A model generated the notes under the pieces. It had not been told where the DNA came from, did no database searches, and worked only from the letters and a program-made list of their open reading frames with translations. Below are positions 1 to 5,389 of a DNA stretch of 5,671 nucleotides, piece by piece. Both the position numbers and the translations under genes were made by a program. Each line of letters opens with the position of its first letter. Position 1 is the first letter of the stretch. Origin of the DNA: Planctomycetota bacterium (lineage in GTDB: Bacteria > Planctomycetota > Phycisphaerae > WQYP01); the NCBI GenBank assembly GCA_021816165.1, contig JAKAYZ010000198.1:1-5671 (forward strand). The letters are read 5' to 3'.

Positions 1-211
1 ACGCCACCTGGACGCGCAGGCCGATACGCGTTTGTAAACGGTTCAGCACCCATTGATGGGTCGTGGCGGAATTTAAAAGCCGCAGCCCTCCAAACCATCC
101 CCCCATCAGGATAAGCATCAGGCCGAGCCCGGCAGCGGCCAGGGTGGCCAACCAGATTTTTCGCCGTGACCGGGAGGCCGGTGGCGATAAGTCTGGGGGG
201 AGGTGAGACAT
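1..211 (-). CDS. N-terminal part of an AsmA/TamB-like membrane-anchored envelope protein (cut by window edge)
   Basis: Seventy codons read leftward from an ATG at 211-209 and run off the window at base 1 without a stop, so only the N-terminus is visible. It has a short Pro/Ser-rich cytoplasmic start, a basic stretch (RSRRK, residues 14-18) and one strong hydrophobic segment (about residues 19-43), the pattern of a single-pass inner-membrane anchor with the rest in the periplasm. After it comes the segment with HQWVLNRLQTRIGLRVQV (residues 52-69), which resembles the 'last helix, then Gly-Leu-x-Val' opening of AsmA, TamB and YhdP-type proteins that bridge the envelope and help lipid or outer-membrane traffic. 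The start is supported by GGAG eight bases upstream (220-223 on the plus strand). It begins 36 bases after the stop of the lipoprotein gene at 248-901, suggesting one transcript. The anchored topology is fairly sure; the family is inferred from a short stretch and could be wrong. Confidence 0.6.
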   Translation of the reverse strand, partial: MSHLPPDLSPPASRSRRKIWLATLAAAGLGLMLILMGGWFGGLRLLNSATTHQWVLNRLQTRIGLRVQVA

Positions 212-247
212 GAGACAAACTCCATGGCAGGGCTGTTGCCCATGTCG

Positions 248-901
248 TCAGGGATGTTGCACGGGCGGTATATTTCCCGAAGTCTGTGGCCCGAAGCCAA
301 GAAACCACCAGTCGCTGCGCTCAGTCCGGCCTAAAAAGGGGCCGGAACTGGCAACAATATCGCCGGTTTTTCGCCAGTAAGCGACATAAGCCACACTGGC
401 AAAGCCCTGTTGTTTGGTATTTTTAAGAATGGCTAATTGCGGAATCAGCAAGGGGATGCCATAACTGCCATTCGATGCGGAAACATTGCCGGCATAAAAC
501 TGAGGAATGCCAATGAGCAAGTCATACTGATTGATGCCCATTGCTCCACAGCGAATTTCCAGCACAATCTGCGATTTTTTTCGGTTGTTGCACAGCAGCA
601 CCCCGCCCTTGAGCAGATGAGCCCGTAGGTCAGCTTCAAGAAATGGCTGGCTGGGCAGCGAGTTCGGTGGGCCAAGGTATTTGAAACTTACGTACACCCG
701 CCGACCGCGCAGGTTGCCTACAGAAAGCTTGGCGATGGCTTCGGAGGTGGCTTGGGAGAGCAGGAATTGTTCATCGGCGGTTTGCGGAGGTTGCGTCACG
801 CGCAGGCTGGCGCAGCCGGGAAAGAAAAGCAAAGCCAGCACCGTGATGGAAAGCCAGAGGAATGGTGTCCGGTTAAAAGATGGGTTTTGCTGGATTCGCA
901 T
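248..901 (-). CDS. Lipoprotein of unknown function, DUF6655-like
   Basis: A 217-residue protein with a lipoprotein signal peptide: basic/polar N-terminus (residues 1-13), hydrophobic core FLWLSITVLALLFF (14-27) and PGC with the presumed lipidated Cys30. The mature part starts with TADEQFLLSQATSEAIAKL (41-59), then RGRRVYVSFKYLG (65-77), a segment QIVLEIRCGAMGINQYDLLIG (111-131), PQLAILKNTKQQG (154-166) and a WWFLGFGP ending near 198-205. This order (a TATEQ-LLLS-like opening, 'GRRVY', 'E-R-GA-G-ND-L-GIP', 'K-T-QG', 'W-LG-GP') matches my recollection of DUF6655, a family of planctomycete lipoproteins with no known role. The reading frame is open further upstream to a TTG at 985, but the ATG at 901 places the signal peptide correctly; GAGG lies about 15 bases before it, rather far. 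It is followed 36 bases later by the AsmA-like gene, so a role in the envelope is plausible but not shown. Coding status and lipidation are well supported; the family name is from memory. Confidence 0.8.
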   Translation of the reverse strand: MRIQQNPSFNRTPFLWLSITVLALLFFPGCASLRVTQPPQTADEQFLLSQATSEAIAKLSVGNLRGRRVYVSFKYLGPPNSLPSQPFLEADLRAHLLKGGVLLCNNRKKSQIVLEIRCGAMGINQYDLLIGIPQFYAGNVSASNGSYGIPLLIPQLAILKNTKQQGFASVAYVAYWRKTGDIVASSGPFLGRTERSDWWFLGFGPQTSGNIPPVQHP

Positions 902-1240
902 GGGTGAAAAAAATGCCCTCAAAAAGGCGCGGGGCGTAACGGTACCTCCGCCGGCTGACCCAAGGTAAACGCACTTGATGGGCAAATCTTCCAGCCAAAC
1001 GTCAATTTTACGAAAAAATATGGCCAGTGGGAAGCGGAGTCTAAGGGCTGGTCAGTTGGTTGTGGTTTGGTCCATTTGCACATTCCACTGCCCCGTCTAC
1101 CGCCTCAATTCATAGCGGCAATCTCGCGGCGGGTGAACGGCTTCTCAAATGGTGGCACCTGGATTAAACTGGGGTGGTGGATCAACTTCGGTGCAGGCGG
1201 AACAAAATGTTGGTTATCTGTGGTTTCTTTGGAGACAACA
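902..1240. promoter_or_regulatory. Divergent intergenic region between the lipoprotein and GH4 genes
   Basis: These 339 bases separate two divergently read genes and must contain both 5' ends. For the leftward gene, an A/T-rich patch at 1005-1020 holds a TAAAAT (1010-1005 on the minus strand) that could be a -10 element, and next to it a TTGACG (1005-1000) that could be a -35; neither has a convincing partner at 16-18 bases. No clear sigma-70 pair was found for the rightward GH4 gene. The 913-984 stretch has TGCCC/GGGCA ends around a G+C-rich interior with a GGTACC palindrome, so the leftward leader might fold, but it matches no riboswitch class that I recognise. Open reading frames extend into this region from both sides (TTG at 985 leftward, ATG at 1067 rightward), but their translations look non-conserved. 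I see no small gene here. Confidence 0.45.
1231..1234 (+). promoter_or_regulatory. Ribosome binding site that sets the GH4 start
   Basis: GGAG lies six bases before the ATG at 1241. This decides the start against the upstream in-frame ATG at 1067, whose extra 58 residues have no family resemblance and would bury the NAD-binding N-terminus. Confidence 0.7.
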
Positions 1241-2845
1241 ATGGCGATTAAAGTGGCAATGGTTGGGGCGGGTTCAATCGGTTTTACTCGCGAGTTGATG
1301 CGCGACATACTCGGTGTACCGGAACTAGCGGATACAATCTTTAGTTTTACTGATATTTCGAAAAAAAATCTGGATATGGTGGCGCAGCTTTGCCGCAAGG
1401 ACATAGCGGCCAACAAGCTTCCGGCAAAAGTGATCGCGGCTAAAAATCCTCGGGAGGCATTTGCGGAGGCGGATTATGTGATCTCGACCATTCGCCAAGG
1501 AGGTTTGGATGCATTTCAGACAGACATCGATATTCCGCTGAAATATGGTGTGGACCAGTGCGTGGGAGATACGATCTGTGCCGGGGGCATCATGTACGCA
1601 CAGCGTACCATTGCGGCTCTTCTGGATATCTGCCGGGATATCAAGGCGGTGGCAAAACCGGGGTCGCTATTTCTGAATTATTCCAATCCGATGGCTATGA
1701 ACACGTGGGCGTGCAACAAATATGGCGGTGTCAAGACCATTGGCCTGTGCCATGGTGTGCAGGGAGGGCACTGGCAGATCACCAAGTGCATAGAGCTTTG
1801 GGCACAAAAAGAGGGGCTGATCAAAAAAGATGAAAAGCTCCATCGTCGGGATGTCGATATCATTGCCGCTGGCATCAATCATCAGACGTGGTACATCAAG
1901 GTGCAGTGGCGGGGAATGGACATGGTGCCGCGGCTATTGGAATTGTTTCAAGCCCATCCGGAATATGCCAAGACGGAGAAGGTGCGAATTGATGTGTTGC
2001 GGCGGTTTGGATATTACTCCACGGAATCCAACGGGCATTTAAGTGAATACGTTCCGTGGTATCGAAAGCGGACCGCTGAAATCAAAAATTGGATTGATCT
2101 GGGCTGTTGGATCAATGGCGAGACGGGCGGCTACCTGCGGGTATGCACGGAAGGCCGCAACTGGTTTGAGACAGATTTTCCGAACTGGTTGGCGCAGCCA
2201 AGCCCCAAAATCGGGCCGGAACATCGGGGTGAGGAACATGGATCCTATATTATTGAAGGGTTGGAAACCGGGCGAGTTTACCGAGGGCATTTTAATGTGC
2301 CTAACAAGGGTCATATCAGCAATCTGCCGGATGAGGCGATAGTGGAAATTCCCGGTTATGTCGATCGCAATGGTATGAACATGCCGGTGGTGGGGCCGTT
2401 GCCGCTGGCTTGTGCGGCCACATGCTCGGCGACTATCCGGGTACAGGAAATGGCCATGGAAGCGGCGGTTCATGGAGATGTTACCTTGCTTAAGCAGGCC
2501 ATGCTCCATGATCCTTTGGTGGGGGCGGTATGCAACCCGGAAGAAGTGTGGCAAATGACGGATGAGATGCTCGTCGCCCAGGCCCGGTGGCTGCCGCAAT
2601 TTAAGACACATATTCCGGCGGCAGAGCAGCGGCTGGCCCAGGCGGTGAAGGATGGCACCCGTGTGAAGTTGCGCAGTGATTATCAGGGGGCGGCACGCTT
2701 ACACACCAAAACCGTTGACGAAATGGCCCAGGATCGCCAAGCCGCCCGAGAAAACGCTGCCGCTGCGGACAAGGGTAACATGACCCAAAAGAGTGCGGCG
2801 GCGGTGGGCGGGCGGGGCCAGAGGACAAAAAGAAAACGCGGATGA
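1241..2845 (+). CDS. Glycoside hydrolase family 4 protein (MelA-like, NAD/metal-dependent)
   Basis: A 534-residue cytoplasmic enzyme of family GH4, which hydrolyses glycosides by transient oxidation at C3 using NAD+ and a divalent metal, usually Mn2+. The Rossmann start is VGAGSIGFTRELMRDIL (residues 8-24) with an acidic Asp38 at the end of strand two. Then come GDTICAGGI (109-117, where E. coli MelA has GDTLGPGGI or similar), NYSNPMAMNTWA (146-157), GLCHGVQGG (168-176), AGINHQTWY (210-218) and GYYSTESNGHLSEYVPW (257-273). By family analogy Cys170 and His214 bind the metal. The substrate class is read from the C-H-x-V box: CHSV marks alpha-galactosidases, whereas CHG-type boxes are linked to alpha-glucosidases and alpha-glucuronidases, so CHGV argues against calling it simply alpha-galactosidase. 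MelA-like homology ends near residue 455 (ARWLPQF); MelA is about 450 residues, so 457-534 is an added Ala-, Gln- and Lys/Arg-rich tail ending in RTKRKRG. There is also a charged insertion around 186-204. It has no signal peptide. No transporter or other sugar gene is adjacent. Family is certain, substrate open. Confidence 0.95.
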   Translation: MAIKVAMVGAGSIGFTRELMRDILGVPELADTIFSFTDISKKNLDMVAQLCRKDIAANKLPAKVIAAKNPREAFAEADYVISTIRQGGLDAFQTDIDIPLKYGVDQCVGDTICAGGIMYAQRTIAALLDICRDIKAVAKPGSLFLNYSNPMAMNTWACNKYGGVKTIGLCHGVQGGHWQITKCIELWAQKEGLIKKDEKLHRRDVDIIAAGINHQTWYIKVQWRGMDMVPRLLELFQAHPEYAKTEKVRIDVLRRFGYYSTESNGHLSEYVPWYRKRTAEIKNWIDLGCWINGETGGYLRVCTEGRNWFETDFPNWLAQPSPKIGPEHRGEEHGSYIIEGLETGRVYRGHFNVPNKGHISNLPDEAIVEIPGYVDRNGMNMPVVGPLPLACAATCSATIRVQEMAMEAAVHGDVTLLKQAMLHDPLVGAVCNPEEVWQMTDEMLVAQARWLPQFKTHIPAAEQRLAQAVKDGTRVKLRSDYQGAARLHTKTVDEMAQDRQAARENAAAADKGNMTQKSAAAVGGRGQRTKRKRG

Positions 2846-2911
2846 TGGTGATGGGGGTGGAAACTGCAACAAGGTGGTTTTCAGGCGTTTGTCTATGGAG
2901 CGGCAGTGCTG

Positions 2912-2940
2912 TTGCCGATGGCCGTTGACATTCATAAAAT
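2912..2940 (+). promoter_or_regulatory. Putative sigma-70-type promoter of the two-lipoprotein unit
   Basis: TTGCCG (2912-2917) and TAAAAT (2935-2940) are separated by 17 bases, four and five matches to the -35 and -10 consensus, and lie 35 bases before the ATG at 2976. A perfect TTGACA also occurs at 2925-2930 but has only a weak TAAATC 14 bases on. A five-base dyad CGGCA/TGCCG (2901-2905 and 2913-2917) overlaps the -35 box and might be an operator or just chance. The 130-base gap after the GH4 stop and this promoter suggest the lipoproteins are transcribed independently of the GH4 gene. Confidence 0.5.
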
Positions 2941-2975
2941 CAGGTAAATCTGCGGAATTTATTGGAGTATGCGTC

Positions 2976-4067
2976 ATGAAAAATAATCATTTTGGCCTGT
3001 TGCTTGGAGCCTTGATGTTGGCCTTTGGTGGCATGATGGCCGGCTGCCAAACGGTGCAGCGGGTGAACATCCCTTCGGCTCAGGATCAGAATGCTTACCA
3101 ACCCGTGCCCTATTCCAAGCCATTGCCACCAAATGCATTTGCGTCAAGCGGCGGAATCGGCCAACATGTGCCGCTGCCGGACGAAGCCGCGTATGTGCGG
3201 GCCTATCAGGCCCAGCGCAATCCGCGGATCATGGTGCTGGTAACGTATCCGACCAGCAAGTTGGCGATGCAAAAAACTGGCATCCTGCCCAATGATTACC
3301 AGGCCCTCCAAATTTCAATGATTGATTATCTCAATGCCGGCGGACAGGTGGATATTCAAGATCCGCAGATGGCCCAGCAAGTGTTGGATCGGGAAAGCTT
3401 TTTGCGTTTGCAAAATGGGGATACGCGGGTGCTGCCGCTGATTCAACATCAGTTGAACACGGACCTTCTGGTGGAAGTGCAGGCTGCGCCCACCAGTCAG
3501 GCAACTGCGGGTCCGGCAATTCGGCTGTTGGCCCAGGCGATCAGCACCGATAATGGCCGGGTGCTGGGCGCGGAATATGTGGACATGCCCCTGCCGATGA
3601 GTAAGACGAATATCAATTTATACACGGGCTTTCTCGCTGATAAGTTGATGCAGAAGCTGACCACTATTTGGGGTGGTGCTCCGGGCGCATTGAACCCCAT
3701 TACCGTGCGAATATATAACGCTGCAGCGGTTGAAGATGTGCTGAAGATTCAGCATTTTGTGGCAAAAGTTCCGGGAGTGGAGCGGGTGGTCGAACAGGGG
3801 ATTACCGGTTCGAGTTCGACGGCCTATGGTACGCTGGCAGTTCAATATCAGGGTTCGCCGGCCAATTTTTACCTGGCGCTGAAAAGGGAACTGGGTGTTT
3901 CCAGCGGGCTCAAGGCCACGGATATACAAAACAACACGGTGGATATGGAAATTACGGGACCGATGATCCTAAAAACGACGTCTATCACCACCAGAACGCA
4001 GGTACGCACGGAAACGCAAACCGTCACCAAAACCGTACAGGATAATCCAATTCAGCCGGCCAAATGA
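2976..4067 (+). CDS. CsgG/LpoB-like lipoprotein with an extra C-terminal domain
   Basis: A 363-residue protein with a textbook lipoprotein signal (MKNNHF, hydrophobic LLLGALMLAFGGM, lipobox MAGC, Cys24). A Pro/Gln-rich linker (about 30-80) leads to a domain at roughly 82-235: PRIMVLVTYP (83-92), a helix with LQISMIDYLNAGGQVDIQDPQ (111-131), then NTDLLVEVQA (161-170) and IRLLAQAISTDNGRVLGAEYV (182-202). This succession (strand, 'L-x-L-x-x-G-x-x-x-x-x-x', 'T-D-x-L-V-x-V', 'L-x-T-x-G-x-x-x') parallels LpoB of E. coli and the wider CsgG-type fold. LpoB is an outer-membrane lipoprotein that activates penicillin-binding protein PBP1b. A further segment, 241-330, predicts as strand-helix-strand-strand-helix-strand (VRIYNAAAVEDVLKIQHFV, then TLAVQYQG and a helix), absent from LpoB, and the tail (334-363) is Thr-rich. 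GGAG eight bases before the ATG supports the start; the open frame upstream to 2793 is not used. The next gene is a YcfL-like lipoprotein, as near lpoB in enterobacteria, which strengthens the call. Activation of a synthase here is inference. Confidence 0.85.
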   Translation: MKNNHFGLLLGALMLAFGGMMAGCQTVQRVNIPSAQDQNAYQPVPYSKPLPPNAFASSGGIGQHVPLPDEAAYVRAYQAQRNPRIMVLVTYPTSKLAMQKTGILPNDYQALQISMIDYLNAGGQVDIQDPQMAQQVLDRESFLRLQNGDTRVLPLIQHQLNTDLLVEVQAAPTSQATAGPAIRLLAQAISTDNGRVLGAEYVDMPLPMSKTNINLYTGFLADKLMQKLTTIWGGAPGALNPITVRIYNAAAVEDVLKIQHFVAKVPGVERVVEQGITGSSSTAYGTLAVQYQGSPANFYLALKRELGVSSGLKATDIQNNTVDMEITGPMILKTTSITTRTQVRTETQTVTKTVQDNPIQPAK

Positions 4068-4100
4068 TGGCGCAGGTTCGGCGCAGTTGAACTTTCCACA

Positions 4101-4106
4101 AAAGGA
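4101..4106 (+). promoter_or_regulatory. Ribosome binding site of the YcfL-like gene
   Basis: AAAGGA ends six bases before the ATG at 4113. An in-frame ATG at 4164 (residue 18) would give a shorter, more usual signal peptide, but has only an AAGG touching the codon, so 4113 (or the adjacent ATG at 4116) is preferred. Confidence 0.6.
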
Positions 4107-4112
4107 CTTTTT

Positions 4113-4577
4113 ATGATGAATCGAAGCGTATCGTTACGGGATCCGACGCTGCCGGCCAGAAGGATGGCGGAGAGTGGGAACTGGCACCGCATGGCGATGT
4201 TTATGGGGGCCGTGCTGCTGGCGGTGGGGCTGGCCGGATGCGGCCCGATTGTCCCATTTCAAGATAACCTCAACCCGTATCCGCAGGTGGAATTAACCAA
4301 TTGGAATCTGCTGGGTAAAATTGTGATCCGGGAGCCAATTGCTTCGCGGGTCGGCGATGGCCAGTTGCACATTGTCGTTCCGCTGCGCAATTTGACGGAT
4401 CATGAACTCTACCTGGAATATCAGTATCGCTTCTTAAATGCCAAGGGCGTGCAGGTGGAACAAACTTCCGGCTGGAATACGGTTCGCGTGCAGGCCCATG
4501 GCATCACCCAAATTCATTTTACCAGTCTGACGGCGTTGGCTAACGATTTCAATGTGGATATCAGGCCGCTGCAATAA
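4113..4577 (+). CDS. YcfL-like (DUF1425) lipoprotein
   Basis: A 154-residue lipoprotein with an unusually long N-terminal region (about 26 residues) before the hydrophobic stretch MFMGAVLLAVGLAGC, Cys43 being the presumed lipidated residue. The mature domain starts at VELTNWNLLGKIVI (59-72) and carries LHIVVPLRNLTDHELYLEYQYRF (85-107), LNAKGVQVE (108-116), W121 (SGWNTVRV) and a final FNVDIRPLQ (146-154). This is the DUF1425/YcfL pattern: a beta-sandwich core in which 'N-x-T...L-x-Y-x-x-x-F-x-x-x-x-G-x-x-V' is followed by a conserved Trp. YcfL is an uncharacterised lipoprotein encoded beside lpoB in enterobacteria. Here the gene is 45 bases downstream of the LpoB-like gene, without an intervening terminator, so the two are almost surely one operon and may work in the same envelope complex. 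The start at 4113 has AAAGGA upstream. A convergent gene starts its stop codon 48 bases beyond this stop. Confidence 0.85.
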   Translation: MMNRSVSLRDPTLPARRMAESGNWHRMAMFMGAVLLAVGLAGCGPIVPFQDNLNPYPQVELTNWNLLGKIVIREPIASRVGDGQLHIVVPLRNLTDHELYLEYQYRFLNAKGVQVEQTSGWNTVRVQAHGITQIHFTSLTALANDFNVDIRPLQ

Positions 4578-4581
4578 ATCC

Positions 4582-4622
4582 AAGGCAATTGTGGTGCCAC
4601 TGGTTGCATGGCGTTGCCTTTT
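4582..4622. terminator. Possible terminator between convergent genes
   Basis: AAGGCAA (4582-4588) pairs with TTGCCTT (4614-4620), and the plus strand continues TT; inside are the small self-pairing GTGGTGCCAC and a GCCA/TGGC pair (4596-4599, 4609-4612). The 7-bp stem with a 25-base loop and a T4 run (4619-4622) would suit the rightward transcript. On the minus strand the tail is weaker. Position between two convergent stops (4577 and 4625) supports a bidirectional role, but the structure is modest. Confidence 0.4.
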
Positions 4623-4624
4623 GG

Positions 4625-5377
4625 TCAGGGTTGGGCGGGTATATGGCTTACGCCCAGATAGCGCTGGAAAAAGGCCAGCGTTAAAGTCCAGGCGTCGCCG
4701 GCCACGGCGGAGTTGTAACTGGGGCGGCGGTCATTGGCAAAGGCGTGACCTGTCCCGGCAAATACGTGTACTCCAAAGGTCTTGCCTGCGGCGGCCAGGG
4801 CCGTGGTAATGCGGCCTATTTCGTCCGGCGAAATGGACTTGTCCTGTGCGCCATATTGCAGCAGCAGCGGAGATTGAATTCCCGAAATGTCAGGCACAAG
4901 CGAGGGCACGGCCGCGTACCGGGGATCCTTGGAATCTATCCCTCCGCCGTAATACGCCACCGTCGCCTGAATGTGCGATCCGAGCTGCGTGGCGGCCAGA
5001 AACGCCCATCGGCCTCCAAGGCAAAAGCCAATCTGGCCGGTATGGCCGGGCAGCACGCTGGGGTGGTTTTGCAAAAAAGCAAGCGCATCCTGGGCGTGGA
5101 CCACAAATTGGGAATCGGTGATGGCACGGGCTGCCGGCAACGCCGCCTGCACGTCGTCGTAACCAAAAACCTTTCCTCCCATCACGTCGGGCACCAGAGC
5201 CACATAGCCCATGCTCGCGAACTTCCGGGCCATTTCCATAAAATGTTCGTCGAGGCCGAAAATCTCATAATAAATCAGGACCGCCGGCCGCGGATGCCCA
5301 CCGGGTGGTATGGCCAGAAAGCCCTTAAGATTCGGGCTAATTTGCACCAATTGAGCGGGAATAGTTTCACGGGTCAT
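4625..5377 (-). CDS. Dienelactone hydrolase family protein (carboxymethylenebutenolidase-like)
   Basis: A 250-residue alpha/beta hydrolase of the dienelactone hydrolase family, which opens dienelactones such as carboxymethylenebutenolide in ring-cleavage pathways of chlorinated catechols; many members act on other small lactones or esters of unknown identity. Diagnostic elements are PAVLIYYEIFGLDEH (31-45, with Glu38 for the usual 'HEIFGL' Glu), GYVALVPDV (57-65), the nucleophile elbow GFCLGG (117-122, Cys119), YGAQDKSIS (175-183, Asp179) and GTGHAFAND (208-216, His211). Cys-Asp-His is the expected triad, so the enzyme looks active. Its usual 'H-E-I-F-G' is Y-E-I-F-G. It has no signal peptide and is cytosolic. 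It stands alone, convergent with the lipoprotein pair, and no aromatic-degradation genes flank it, so the natural substrate is uncertain. The frame is open to ATG 5407, but the ATG at 5377 has AGGA eight bases upstream and gives the usual family length. Confidence 0.92.
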   Translation of the reverse strand: MTRETIPAQLVQISPNLKGFLAIPPGGHPRPAVLIYYEIFGLDEHFMEMARKFASMGYVALVPDVMGGKVFGYDDVQAALPAARAITDSQFVVHAQDALAFLQNHPSVLPGHTGQIGFCLGGRWAFLAATQLGSHIQATVAYYGGGIDSKDPRYAAVPSLVPDISGIQSPLLLQYGAQDKSISPDEIGRITTALAAAGKTFGVHVFAGTGHAFANDRRPSYNSAVAGDAWTLTLAFFQRYLGVSHIPAQP

Positions 5378-5385
5378 ACCATACA

Positions 5386-5389
5386 TCCT
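5386..5389 (-). promoter_or_regulatory. Ribosome binding site deciding the dienelactone hydrolase start
   Basis: On the minus strand AGGA occupies 5389-5386, eight bases before the ATG at 5377-5375. The ATG at 5407 has only a weak AGAG-like site and the one at 5386 touches its own AAAGG, so the third in-frame ATG is preferred. Confidence 0.55.

Noticed and set aside
118..300. 60-codon minus-strand reading frame overlapping the AsmA-like start and the lipoprotein end
   Set aside because: It lies out of frame across two better supported genes and has no motif.
902..985. Riboswitch-like leader on the minus strand before the lipoprotein gene
   Set aside because: G+C-rich pairing and a GGTACC palindrome are present, but the conserved bases of cyclic-di-GMP, fluoride, glycine or guanidine riboswitches do not line up.
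1067..1240. N-terminal extension of the GH4 gene to an upstream in-frame ATG
   Set aside because: The 58 extra residues are Trp/Gly-rich and unlike any GH4 N-terminus, which normally begins right before the VGAGS motif; the ATG at 1241 has GGAG six bases upstream.
2039..2611. 190-codon minus-strand reading frame inside the GH4 gene
   Set aside because: Antisense shadow of a conserved GH4 region with no own ribosome binding site or recognisable motif.
2793..2975. Upstream extension of the LpoB-like gene into the end of the GH4 gene
   Set aside because: It would hide the lipoprotein signal peptide and overlap the GH4 3' end; ATG 2976 has a good ribosome binding site.
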